Of a DNA stretch of 64,000 bases, positions 1-8,044 are shown piece after piece. The notes below the pieces were generated by a model. It saw nothing but the letters and a program-made list of their open reading frames with translations. It had not been told where the DNA came from and ran no database searches. Source of the stretch: JASBTN01 sp965228805 (GTDB lineage: Bacteria > Pseudomonadota > Alphaproteobacteria > Rhodobacterales > Rhodobacteraceae); the NCBI RefSeq assembly GCF_965228805.1, contig NZ_CBDDIE010000003.1, positions 372,001-436,000 of the forward strand. The letters are read 5' to 3'. Numbering within the stretch: the first letter of the stretch is position 1; the number at the start of each line of letters is the position of its first letter. A program made the translations under genes and the position numbers.

Positions 1-4
1 TGCG

Positions 5-286
5 ATGCCTCAGGAACTCGATCATTTTATTGATGTCCTTTCGCGGAACCCGTTGCCTTCCGGTAGATCGCTTGCCCCTGAATGCCCGGTTGGGCGGCCC
101 AACAAACACTGGCTTTCACGCTTACCAGCCAAAGCCAAGCCGTGGAAATTTCGACAGCGGCTGTGTTCGTATTTGATGGACTGTCCCGAAACAGCGAAGC
201 TGAGAGAGTTCTATCGAAGTGAGCCGATACAGTTTGATTTTCCTGGGGTTTTCAACTCGTTTCTGGAAGCACATAAGGCAATGTAA
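5..286 (+). CDS. Hypothetical protein, possibly the C-terminal part of a longer gene
   Basis: I do not recognise this 93-residue protein. The reading frame is already open at the left window edge, so the ATG at 5 may be internal to a longer gene. The product is basic and mixed in composition, with no signal peptide, membrane segment or known motif. Base composition is less GC-rich than in neighbouring genes (for example the AT-richer 3' half with TTTGATTTTCC), which hints at a horizontally acquired or poorly conserved gene. It ends at TAA, about 140 bases before the next gene on the same strand. Confidence 0.4.
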   Translation: MPQELDHFIDVLSRNPLPSGRSLAPECPVGRPNKHWLSRLPAKAKPWKFRQRLCSYLMDCPETAKLREFYRSEPIQFDFPGVFNSFLEAHKAM

Positions 287-427
287 CACGGGACCAATCC
301 GAGCGTATCCATCTGCATCTGCTGTGCGGGACTAGGGCCAGGGTCGCCTGCGATACTCAACTAAAAACGGCAAGCCCTCCCAATGGTGTTATGAGTTCGT
401 GATGTTCCACCCTTCACAGGAGCCCCC

Positions 428-829
428 ATGTCCGGCGAAACCGATCTGAACGCGCTTCTTGCCACCCTATCGGCCCAGTTGGTCGAAGGCACCTATGTCT
501 TCGTCACCCTGCCCGACGGGCGCCTGCCCGCTGGCCTGGCCCCGCGCATGGTGTTTCAGGAGGACGAGGGCACGACGCTCATCTGCTTGAAATCCGAGGC
601 CGAGGCGCACGGGCTGGCCTGCGAGTTTCCCTGCCGCATGATCACGCTGGACGTGCATTCTTCGCTGGAGGCGGTCGGCTTCATCGCCCGTATCGCAAGT
701 GAACTGGCACGCCATGGCATGGGGGTGAACCCTGTCTCGGGCTTCTTCCACGACCACCTCTTCGTGCCCGAGGGGCGTGAGGCGGTCGCAATGGATATTC
801 TCGCGCGGATCGCGTCCGAGGCGGCGTAG
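428..829 (+). CDS. ACT domain-containing protein (DUF2241/CASTOR-like)
   Basis: This 133-residue protein resembles the small bacterial ACT-domain proteins of the DUF2241/ACT_3 family. Recognisable features are an N-terminal segment with VFVTLPDG, a middle EGTTLIC strand, and a C-terminal half (VGFIARIASELARHGMGVN, then a FFHDHLFVP strand) typical of an ACT fold. ACT domains usually bind amino acids or other small ligands; no ligand can be assigned here. An AGGAG ribosome-binding site lies 5 bases before the ATG. The gene converges on the phosphatase gene that follows. Confidence 0.75.
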   Translation: MSGETDLNALLATLSAQLVEGTYVFVTLPDGRLPAGLAPRMVFQEDEGTTLICLKSEAEAHGLACEFPCRMITLDVHSSLEAVGFIARIASELARHGMGVNPVSGFFHDHLFVPEGREAVAMDILARIASEAA

Positions 830-917
830 CCCCTTGCCAACCCGACGCGGCCCCCGCACGAAGGGCGGCCTCCTCCGCGTCCGCGAAAACTATTTGAATA
901 ATTTTGCTACAGGGGCG

Positions 918-934
918 CGCGCCCTGCGGGCGCG
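918..934. terminator. GC-rich hairpin between convergent genes
   Basis: Seven-base arms CGCGCCC and GGGCGCG enclose a TGC loop between the ends of the ACT-domain gene and the phosphatase gene. There is no T run, so use as an intrinsic terminator is only an inference from position. Confidence 0.3.
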
Positions 935-941
935 ATCCCGC

Positions 942-1418
942 CTAGATCAAACCTTGTTCGGCCCAGGCGCGTTGCCCTTCGGTTTCAACCGCACAGGGGC
1001 GCACTCTGCGCAGCCGGGTCAAAGCCGCCTCCGGCACCTCCCCCAGCTCGACCATCAGCCGCAGAAGCACCATGCCAGACCGGCCACAGCCACCGCGACA
1101 ATGGGCCAGCACCTTGCCACCGCCCGCGAGGATAGCCCGCGCTTGGGCGGAAACGGCAGGCCAGACCGCCTGCACCTCCACTGGTGGCGCGCCGAAGTCG
1201 CGGATCGGCAAGTGGTGCCAGGCGATCCCGGCCTGTTCCAGGGCCTCACCCAGTCCCCCGGCGCCCAGCTGCACCATCTCATCCATCTCGGTCATCGACA
1301 GCACAAGGTCCGGCGCCCAGTCCATGAGCTCCGCCATGTCGCCCGCCCGCGGCAGAGGACAGATGCCAAGCCAGCCCCCGCCGGCGGGCAGCTGGTGGAT
1401 CGCGAAATCGTCAGGCAC
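942..1418 (-). CDS. Dual-specificity/tyrosine phosphatase-like protein
   Basis: The 158-residue protein carries the cysteine-phosphatase signature HCRGGCGRSG at residues 106-115, matching HCxxGxxR[S/T]. An aspartate at about 74 (PIRDFGAP) is a candidate general acid. Domain size and layout fit a small cytoplasmic dual-specificity phosphatase; the substrate is unknown. The start is a GTG placed directly after the TGA of the upstream hydroxyproline-pathway gene (TGA then GTG), so the gene is the last member of that operon and is probably translationally coupled. A role in regulating or supporting hydroxyproline use is only inferred from position. Confidence 0.8.
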   Translation of the reverse strand: MPDDFAIHQLPAGGGWLGICPLPRAGDMAELMDWAPDLVLSMTEMDEMVQLGAGGLGEALEQAGIAWHHLPIRDFGAPPVEVQAVWPAVSAQARAILAGGGKVLAHCRGGCGRSGMVLLRLMVELGEVPEAALTRLRRVRPCAVETEGQRAWAEQGLI

Positions 1419-2435
1419 TCAGCGTGCCCCCCAGGTATCCGTCAGGCGGTAGCCGCCCGGCCATGGGTCCTCCGGGTCCAGCATGTGCTGATGCGTGCCG
1501 GTGATCCAGGCACGGCCCGAAATCTCGGGAATGATCGCGGAGGTGCCGTTCAGGTCAGTCAGCCCGGCAATGCGCCCGGTGAATTCGCCGTCGATGATCG
1601 AGCGGGTGGAGATCGCGTCCCCCTCCCCCATCAGCCCCTTCGTCGCCAGCACCGCCATGCGGGCCGACACGCCGGTGCCGCAGGGCGAACGGTCAATCTT
1701 GCCGGGCTGGATCGCCACGGCCGACCGCGCCTGTCCGTCCACAACCGGGGTCACGAAGTTGCAGAAGCTGATGTGCGTCCAGTCCGGGTTCGTGGGGTGG
1801 CTGAACCCCAGCTGCTCATTGGCGGCATTGGTGATTTTCACCCCCAGCCGGGCGATGTCCCCCGCCTCGTCCGGCGCGATGGAGAAACCCAGCGCAGGCG
1901 CATCCACCAGCACGAAACTGTCCCCACCGAAGGCCGTGTCGACGGTCAAAGTGCCGAGCCCTTCGACCTCCAGCTTTGCGTCCAGATGCTGCGCAAACGA
2001 TGGCAGGTTCTGCACGGTGATACGCTTGGCCTTGCCGCCCTCGCAGTCGGCCTTGACCCGCACCAGCCCGCCGGGCGCTTCCAGCACCAGCTCCGTTACC
2101 GGTTCCGACATGGGCAGGATGCCGCTGTCCAGAAGCACGGTCGAGACACAGATCGAGTTCGACCCGGACATGGGTGGAGTATCCTCCGGCTCCATTATGA
2201 TCCAGGCCGCATCGGCCTCGGGGTGTTTCGGCGGCACCAGCAGGTTCACGTGGCGAAACACGCCGCCGCGCGGCTCGTTCAGCACGAAATTGCGCAGGGT
2301 CTCGTCCCGGGCGATCCAGGCGCGCTGCTCCCAGACCGTATCGCCCGGCGGGGGCGCGACACCGCCGACGATGACATCGCCCACCTCGCCCTCGGCATGG
2401 GCCGAGACCACGTGGATCACTTTCGATGTGCGCAT
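1419..2435 (-). CDS. Proline racemase-family enzyme, probably trans-3-hydroxy-L-proline dehydratase
   Basis: This is a 338-residue member of the proline racemase superfamily. The second catalytic site is intact (DRSPCGTG, Cys252), but the first is MSGSNSIC, with Ser90 where racemases and 4-hydroxyproline epimerases have cysteine. Loss of one of the two cysteines is associated in this superfamily with functions other than simple epimerisation, including dehydration of trans-3-hydroxyproline. It lies in an operon with a canonical Cys/Cys paralogue, so the two probably act on different hydroxyproline isomers. An AGAAAGGA ribosome-binding site precedes the ATG. The exact activity is inferred; a second 4-hydroxyproline epimerase is the main alternative. 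Confidence 0.75.
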   Translation of the reverse strand: MRTSKVIHVVSAHAEGEVGDVIVGGVAPPPGDTVWEQRAWIARDETLRNFVLNEPRGGVFRHVNLLVPPKHPEADAAWIIMEPEDTPPMSGSNSICVSTVLLDSGILPMSEPVTELVLEAPGGLVRVKADCEGGKAKRITVQNLPSFAQHLDAKLEVEGLGTLTVDTAFGGDSFVLVDAPALGFSIAPDEAGDIARLGVKITNAANEQLGFSHPTNPDWTHISFCNFVTPVVDGQARSAVAIQPGKIDRSPCGTGVSARMAVLATKGLMGEGDAISTRSIIDGEFTGRIAGLTDLNGTSAIIPEISGRAWITGTHQHMLDPEDPWPGGYRLTDTWGAR

Positions 2436-2455
2436 GGCTGATCCTTTCTGCCTAC

Positions 2456-3457
2456 TCAGGTAACCACGAACCCGTGTGCATAGGGGTCGCGCGGGTCGAT
2501 GAAGATGGTGTTGAACCCGGTCACCCGGGCCCAGCCGCCGATGGACGGTATGATGGCGTCGCGGTCACCCACGCGGGCCGTGGCCGCGACCCGGCCATGA
2601 AACAGCGACCCGATGATGCTTTCATGCACGAAGCTATCGCCCACGCCAAGCCTGCCCGTAGCCGCCCATTGCGCCATGCGCGCCGAGGTGCCGGTGCCGC
2701 AGGGCGACCGGTCGATGGCCTTGTCGCCGTAGAAGACCGCATTACGGGCGGTGGCCCCTGCCTGTACCGGGACGCCAGTCCAGAGGATATGACTGAGCCC
2801 GGTGATCTCGGGCTTTTCCGGGTGGATGAAATCGTATTTCGCATTCAGGGCCGCGCGCAGTTTTGGCGACCAGCCAACCAGTTGGGTCGCCGCGTGGTCG
2901 GCCATATCGCGGAAGGCCTCCTGTGGCTCGACAATGGCATAGAAATTGCCGCCATAGGCCACGTCCACGGTGACCTCGCCCAGGCCGTCAACCTCCGCCG
3001 TCAGGCCGGTTTCATAGAGGAAGGAGGGCACATTGGTCAGCCGTACCTCTTCAACGAACCGTCCCTCCTGCCGGTATTCAGCCACCACCAGACCGGCGGG
3101 TGTGTCCAGGCGCAGCACCCCGGGCGTGCGCGGCGTAACCAGCCCATGTTCGATCGCGGTGGTCACCGTGCCGATCGTGCCATGACCGCACATCGGCAGG
3201 CAGCCGGACGTCTCGATATAGAGCACGCCCACATCGCAATCCTCCCGCGTCGGCGGGTAGAGGATCGAGCCCGACATCTGGTCATGCCCGCGCGGCTCGA
3301 ACATCAGCCCGGTGCGAATCCAGTCGAACTCCGCCAGGAAATGCGCGCGGCGCTCCAGCATGGTGGCGCCCTCCAGCATCGGCGCGCCGCCGGTGACAAC
3401 CCGCACGGGGTTGCCGCAGGTGTGGCCGTCGATGCATTGAAACGTGTGTTGGGTCAT
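2456..3457 (-). CDS. 4-hydroxyproline 2-epimerase
   Basis: This 333-residue proline racemase-family enzyme has both catalytic cysteines: MCGHGTIG (Cys90) and DRSPCGTG (Cys253). Enzymes of this type convert trans-4-hydroxy-L-proline to cis-4-hydroxy-D-proline, the first step of bacterial hydroxyproline degradation. Assignment as the 4-hydroxyproline rather than the proline enzyme rests on its operon, which encodes every later step. It is followed by a divergent paralogue 20 bases downstream and preceded by the FAD dehydrogenase gene 7 bases upstream. A GAGGCG element sits in front of the ATG. Confidence 0.88.
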   Translation of the reverse strand: MTQHTFQCIDGHTCGNPVRVVTGGAPMLEGATMLERRAHFLAEFDWIRTGLMFEPRGHDQMSGSILYPPTREDCDVGVLYIETSGCLPMCGHGTIGTVTTAIEHGLVTPRTPGVLRLDTPAGLVVAEYRQEGRFVEEVRLTNVPSFLYETGLTAEVDGLGEVTVDVAYGGNFYAIVEPQEAFRDMADHAATQLVGWSPKLRAALNAKYDFIHPEKPEITGLSHILWTGVPVQAGATARNAVFYGDKAIDRSPCGTGTSARMAQWAATGRLGVGDSFVHESIIGSLFHGRVAATARVGDRDAIIPSIGGWARVTGFNTIFIDPRDPYAHGFVVT

Positions 3458-3464
3458 GGGCGCC

Positions 3465-4694
3465 TCAGAAACGGGTGGCTTGATAGGGGGAGGTGTCGAT
3501 GGCCGGAGCCTGCCCGGTGACCAGGTCGGCGACGATCTCGGCGGTGCCCGCGGCCTGGGTCAGACCCAGGTGGCCGTGACCGAAGGCATAGGTCACACGT
3601 GCATCCGCGCTGGCCGGGCCGATCACCGGCAGGCTGTCGGGCATGGAGGGGCGGAACCCCATCCAGCGCGCACCGCCCTCGGCGTTGAGCCCGGGCAGGA
3701 AGTCCTTGGCCTTCTTCAGCAGCACATCGGCCCGGGCGTAGTTGGGCGGGCGTTTCAGCCCGGCCAGCTCTACCGCGCCACCAACCCTGATCCGTTCACC
3801 GATCCGGGTGACGACAAAGCCATGCCCGCCGAAGGTCAGCTGCGTGCGCAGGTCGAAGGCGCCCATCGGCAGGGTGGTGTTGTAACCGCGCTCGGTCTCC
3901 AAGGGCACCGGGTCGCCCAGCGCGGCCGCCAGCCGCCGCGACCAGGCGCCACCGGCCAGGACCACGTGATCGGCTTCGCGCAGCTCGCCCGCCTCGACCA
4001 TGATCCGCGCGCCAGGGGTGATGGACACGACCTCGGCCCGTTCGATCCGCCCGCCCCGTTCGGTGAAGCGCGCCGCCAGGTGTTCGACCCAGAGCTTCGG
4101 GTCGGTGAGGTTGATCCAACCGGGCGTAAAGCCCGCGTGAGTGAAACGCTGATGGATGCCGGGTTGCAGCGCGGCGATTTCCTCGGCGCTTTCCAGCAGG
4201 CGAAAATCGACGCCATGGGCGCGGCGCAGTTCCCACCCCAGCAGGCTGGCGCGGAACTGACCTTCGCCCTCGTAAAGCTGCAATTGCCCTTCGAGCCGGA
4301 CAAACCCTTGCCCGCCCACATCGGCCACCTGCCGGTCGAAGGCCGCACGCGACAGATCCATCAAGGCCGCCTGCGCCGCTGTGCCCGCACGATACGCCGC
4401 GGGGCGGCTGGCGCGCCAGAACCGCCAGAGCCAGGGGGTCAGGCGTGGTGCATATCCCGGCGGGACCGACAGCGGCCCCAGCGGGTCCAGCAACCATTTC
4501 GGTGCCTGGCGCAGGATGCCGGGTGTGGCGAGCGGCTCGATATCCGCGAAAGCCAGCGCGCCCGCGTTTCCCGAGGATGCCTCCGCCGCCACACCCGCGC
4601 GGTCCAGCACGGTGACCTGATGCCCCCGCGCCTGGATGGCAAGCGCGGACGAGATTCCGACCACGCCTGCGCCAATGACGATGACTTCGGCCAC
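3465..4694 (-). CDS. FAD-dependent D-amino acid (cis-4-hydroxy-D-proline) dehydrogenase
   Basis: This flavoprotein of about 409 residues belongs to the DadA/glycine oxidase-like family. The dinucleotide-binding motif GAGVVGISSALA lies at the extreme N-terminus, and the C-terminus has the typical GFRPSMPDSLPVIGPA and GHGHLGLTQAAGTA elements. In this operon it should oxidise cis-4-hydroxy-D-proline to pyrroline-4-hydroxy-2-carboxylate. I chose the GTG at 4694 because the nucleotide-binding strand begins immediately after it and GGGGGCG lies just upstream; a longer open frame continues into the preceding gene. Only one base separates it from the stop of the aldehyde dehydrogenase gene. Confidence 0.87.
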   Translation of the reverse strand: MAEVIVIGAGVVGISSALAIQARGHQVTVLDRAGVAAEASSGNAGALAFADIEPLATPGILRQAPKWLLDPLGPLSVPPGYAPRLTPWLWRFWRASRPAAYRAGTAAQAALMDLSRAAFDRQVADVGGQGFVRLEGQLQLYEGEGQFRASLLGWELRRAHGVDFRLLESAEEIAALQPGIHQRFTHAGFTPGWINLTDPKLWVEHLAARFTERGGRIERAEVVSITPGARIMVEAGELREADHVVLAGGAWSRRLAAALGDPVPLETERGYNTTLPMGAFDLRTQLTFGGHGFVVTRIGERIRVGGAVELAGLKRPPNYARADVLLKKAKDFLPGLNAEGGARWMGFRPSMPDSLPVIGPASADARVTYAFGHGHLGLTQAAGTAEIVADLVTGQAPAIDTSPYQATRF

Positions 4695-4695
4695 C

Positions 4696-6126
4696 CTACG
4701 CCCCCGTATAGGCGGTCTTGACGGTGGTGTAGAACTCGGCCGCATGGCGCCCCTGTTCGCGCGACCCGAAGCTCGACCCTTTGGTGCCCCCGAAGGGCAC
4801 GTGGTAATCCACGCCCGCCGTGGGCAGGTTCACCATCACCATGCCCGCCTGGGAATGGGCTTTGAAATGGGTCGCGTGTTTCAGGGACTGCGTACAGATG
4901 CCGGCCGACAGGCCGAACTCGGTGTCATTCGCCGCCGCCAGGGCTTCGTCATAGTCGGCCACACGGAGCACGCTGGCGACGGGGCCGAAGACCTCTTCGC
5001 GGTTGATGCGCATGTCGGCGGTGGTGCCGGTGACCAGCGCAGGGGCCATGAAGAAGCCTTCGGTCGGGCGTTCCAGACGCACGCCACCGATCACCTCGCC
5101 GCCCTCCTCGCGGGCAATGCGCACATAGTCCAGGTCCTGGTCCAACTGGCGCGCATCGACCACCGGGCCGATCTGCGTACCTGCCTCCAGCGCGTGACCG
5201 ACTCTCAGCGCCTGCATCCGCTCGGTCAGCGCCGCAACGAAGCGATCATGGATCCCCTCGGTCACGATCAGACGCGAACTGGCAGTGCAGCGCTGCCCGG
5301 TCGAGAAGAAGGCGCCGTTCAGACAGGCCTCGACCGCAATGTCCAGGTCGGCATCGTCCAAAACCACCATCGGGTTCTTGCCGCCCATCTCCAGCTGCAC
5401 CTTCTTCATCCGTGCGCCACACTCGCCGGCGATGCCGCGTCCGGTAGGCACCGAACCGGTGAAGGAAATGGCGTTCACGCGCGGGTCAGCGATCAGCTGC
5501 GGCCCCAACTGCGAGCCGCGACCCAGCACCAGGTTGAACACACCGGCAGGTAGGCCGGAGCGCGAGATGATCTCGGCCAGGGCATGGGCGCAGCCGGGCA
5601 CCAGTTCGGCGGGTTTCAAGACCACGGCGTTGCCATGGGCGAGCGCAGGGGCGACCTTCCAAGCCGGGATGGCGATGGGGAAGTTCCAGGGCGTGATCAA
5701 CCCGACCACGCCGACGGGGCCGCGTGTGACCTCGACCCCGATACCGGGGCGCACCGAGGGCAGGATGTCCCCGGTCTGGCGCAGCGCCTCGCCCGCGAAG
5801 AACTTGAAAATCTGGCCCGCGCGGGCGACCTCGCCCACGCCTTCGGGCAGGGTCTTGCCCTCTTCCCGGGCCAGCAGGTGGCCCAGTTCATCCCGCCGCG
5901 CCAGCAGTTCGGTGCCGATGAAGTCCAGCACGTCGAACCGTTGTTGCGGGGTGGAGGCCGCCCATCCGGGCGCTGCGTCATGCGCAGCGGCAATGGCGGC
6001 GTCCAGCTCTGCCTCGCCCGCCTGGGCCGCGTGGCCCAGGATGTCCGAGATGTCGGAGGGGTTCACATTGGGCACACCGGCGCCCGCCGCGACCCAGTCC
6101 CCGGCGATGAGATTGCGATACTCCAT
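4696..6126 (-). CDS. Aldehyde dehydrogenase, probably 2-oxoglutarate semialdehyde dehydrogenase
   Basis: This NAD(P)-dependent aldehyde dehydrogenase of 476 residues has all core catalytic residues: Asn148 in TPWNFP, Glu246 in QLEMGGKN and Cys280 in GQRCTAS. The last step of hydroxyproline degradation oxidises 2,5-dioxopentanoate (2-oxoglutarate semialdehyde) to 2-oxoglutarate, and the operon supplies the other steps, so this is the best assignment. I chose the ATG at 6126, which has GAGGGG upstream, over an in-frame GTG at 6141 that overlaps the stop of the preceding gene. Its start lies 11 bases after that stop. Confidence 0.88.
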   Translation of the reverse strand: MEYRNLIAGDWVAAGAGVPNVNPSDISDILGHAAQAGEAELDAAIAAAHDAAPGWAASTPQQRFDVLDFIGTELLARRDELGHLLAREEGKTLPEGVGEVARAGQIFKFFAGEALRQTGDILPSVRPGIGVEVTRGPVGVVGLITPWNFPIAIPAWKVAPALAHGNAVVLKPAELVPGCAHALAEIISRSGLPAGVFNLVLGRGSQLGPQLIADPRVNAISFTGSVPTGRGIAGECGARMKKVQLEMGGKNPMVVLDDADLDIAVEACLNGAFFSTGQRCTASSRLIVTEGIHDRFVAALTERMQALRVGHALEAGTQIGPVVDARQLDQDLDYVRIAREEGGEVIGGVRLERPTEGFFMAPALVTGTTADMRINREEVFGPVASVLRVADYDEALAAANDTEFGLSAGICTQSLKHATHFKAHSQAGMVMVNLPTAGVDYHVPFGGTKGSSFGSREQGRHAAEFYTTVKTAYTGA

Positions 6127-6137
6127 CTGCCCGCCCC

Positions 6138-7091
6138 TCACGCCTGCGCCGCCCAGTCGGCATACCAGGTCTTGAACAGGGCATACTGGCTTTCGACATA
6201 GGCCTTCTGGCTGTCCGACAGCGCGTCGGTTTCATTGAAATGCAGCGCATATTCCGCGTCGCCGTTCAGCACCATCAGGTGCTTGTAATAGAGCACGAGG
6301 TCCGGGCCTTCATCGAAGGAGGACAGCACGGCCAGCGCCGCGTCCAGTTCCAGCGCCAGGGCGCGCGAAGTGGCGCAGCCGTCGGCCGCTTTCTGGCACA
6401 GGTCCACCAGGTGCAGCACCTCACGCGGCAACGCGTTACCGATGCCAGTGATCGCCCCGCCCGCACCACAGTTCACGAAACCATGGAAGACGGTGGTATC
6501 GACACCGATCATCAGGGTCACATCCGGGTTGCCCGAGGTAATGTTCTCGGCCGCATAGCGCAGCTCCTCGGCGCCGCCGAACTCCTTGAAACCAACCAGG
6601 TTCGGATGGTCGGCACGCAGGGCAAAGAACAGATCGGCGCGGGTGGCGAAGCCATAGTAGGGGCTGTTGTAGATCACCGCAGGCAGGTCGGGGGCGGCCG
6701 CCAGGATCGCCTTGAAGTGATTGCGCTGCGCGGTCATGGACGGCCCGCGCGACAACACGCGCGGAATGACCATCAGACCTTGCGCGCCAACCTCTTGCGC
6801 ATGGGCTGCATGGGCCACCGCGGTGGCGGAGTTGACCGCGCCGGTGCCCACGATGGTCGGCACCCCGGCAGCGACCAGCCGCGCGACGCCTTCCATGCGC
6901 TCGGCATCCGTCAGCAGCGGCCAGTCGCCCATCGAGCCGCAATAGACCACTGCGGACATGCCTGCGGCGATCAGCTCCTGTCCCTTCTTAACCAACGCGT
7001 CATAGTCCGGCGACCGGTCGGCGGTGCAGGGGGTCATCAGGGCCGGGATCGTGCCCGAGAAGATCGTGTTCGCAATGCGCTCGGCGCTCAT
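6138..7091 (-). CDS. DapA-family lyase, probably pyrroline-4-hydroxy-2-carboxylate deaminase
   Basis: This 317-residue protein is a class I aldolase-type member of the dihydrodipicolinate synthase family. Tyr141 (VIYNSP) and the Schiff-base Lys169 (GFKEFGG) are visible. In hydroxyproline operons this family deaminates and dehydrates pyrroline-4-hydroxy-2-carboxylate to 2-oxoglutarate semialdehyde, which the next gene product oxidises. The ATG at 7091 is chosen because AAGGAG sits 8 bases upstream; the frame is open further into the promoter region. It is the first gene of the leftward operon and lies opposite the GntR regulator. True dapA is less likely given the context. Confidence 0.86.
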   Translation of the reverse strand: MSAERIANTIFSGTIPALMTPCTADRSPDYDALVKKGQELIAAGMSAVVYCGSMGDWPLLTDAERMEGVARLVAAGVPTIVGTGAVNSATAVAHAAHAQEVGAQGLMVIPRVLSRGPSMTAQRNHFKAILAAAPDLPAVIYNSPYYGFATRADLFFALRADHPNLVGFKEFGGAEELRYAAENITSGNPDVTLMIGVDTTVFHGFVNCGAGGAITGIGNALPREVLHLVDLCQKAADGCATSRALALELDAALAVLSSFDEGPDLVLYYKHLMVLNGDAEYALHFNETDALSDSQKAYVESQYALFKTWYADWAAQA

Positions 7092-7183
7092 GAGGGGGCT
7101 CCTTTTCAGAGACAGACCCGGGGCGGCCCGGGTGAGAATCGGTTGTTTGGCCCCAAGAGCGGGGCTTCCAAATCTGGTAATGC

Positions 7184-7199
7184 ATATTGGATCCAATAT
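7184..7199. promoter_or_regulatory. Perfect 16-bp palindrome, candidate GntR operator
   Basis: ATATTGGATCCAATAT is identical to its reverse complement. It lies in the 178-base intergenic region between the hydroxyproline operon and the divergent FCD-type GntR gene, 93 bases from the first operon start and 71 bases from the regulator start. Inverted TTGG/CCAA-type half sites are usual for GntR/FadR-family dimers. The surrounding AT-rich stretch (AATATAAAATTTAC) could hold the regulator's own promoter. Confidence 0.65.
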
Positions 7200-7269
7200 T
7201 CAATATAAAATTTACTTGCTTCAATTTTCCCTTTACTGCAGGTAACTTGGCGCCAATCGGAGAGGGCAC

Positions 7270-7947
7270 ATGAAACTGAAATCGGTCGATATTGCGAAAA
7301 CAGCCTCCGCCGCGACGCTGGTGTTCGAGGCGTTGCGCACGGCGATCATCGAAGGTGAGTTGCAGGACGGCGAACCGCTCAGGCAGGATGAAATCGCCCG
7401 GCTCTTCAACACTTCGCGCATTCCGGTGCGCGAGGCGATTTCGCGGCTCGAGGAACAGGGGCTGGTGAAATCCCAGCGCTACAAGGGTGCCGTGGTGGCC
7501 GGGTTGTCGATCGAGGAAGCGACCGAGATTTTCGAGTTCCGCGCCCTGGTCGAGGGCGAGGTGATCCGCCGCGCCGTGCCGCAAATGTCCGCCGAACTGC
7601 TGGCCGAGGCGCGCACCTATTGCGAGGAGTTCGCCGCCTCCCCAGATCCGATGCAATGGGGCGGGTTGAACCGCAAGTTCCACTGGGCGCTCTATTCGGC
7701 CTGCGCCCTGCCCTATCACCTGGGCGTGGTCGACAATGCGATGGACCGGGTGGATCGCTACCTGCGCGCCCAGTTGCTGCTGACCGACGGAATGGAAAAG
7801 GCCAACCGTGAACACTTGGCCATTCTCGACGCTTGCGAGGCGGGTGACGCGGATCTGGCCTGCGCCCTGACCCGGGCACATATCGACGACGCCAAGATCT
7901 CGCTACGCGCCCATCTGGCGGCAAAACCGACGGGAGGCGCGGGCTGA
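7270..7947 (+). CDS. GntR-family transcriptional regulator, FCD type
   Basis: This 225-residue regulator has an N-terminal winged helix-turn-helix (about residues 15-80; LRQDEIARLFNTSRIPVREA is the classic GntR DNA-reading segment) followed by an FCD ligand-binding domain (about 90-215; EFRALVEGEVIRRAV, then conserved histidines in the C-terminal helices). It is divergent from the hydroxyproline operon and most likely controls it in response to hydroxyproline or a pathway intermediate, through the palindrome between them. The ATG has GGAGAGGG upstream. About 100 bases separate it from dnaX, to which it is unrelated. Confidence 0.9.
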   Translation: MKLKSVDIAKTASAATLVFEALRTAIIEGELQDGEPLRQDEIARLFNTSRIPVREAISRLEEQGLVKSQRYKGAVVAGLSIEEATEIFEFRALVEGEVIRRAVPQMSAELLAEARTYCEEFAASPDPMQWGGLNRKFHWALYSACALPYHLGVVDNAMDRVDRYLRAQLLLTDGMEKANREHLAILDACEAGDADLACALTRAHIDDAKISLRAHLAAKPTGGAG

Positions 7948-8044
7948 ACCGCCCCGCTTCCCTGTTGCAGGGCGAACCCGCAAGGCTTTAGGTTGGTCGG
8001 GACCGATTCAGGGCGCAGTTGTACGCCCGACCGCAGGGGGCACC

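Noticed and set aside
777..2441. Long open frame (554 codons) antisense to the phosphatase and racemase-family genes
   Set aside because: It is a GC-rich shadow frame; the opposite strand has clear enzymes with catalytic motifs.
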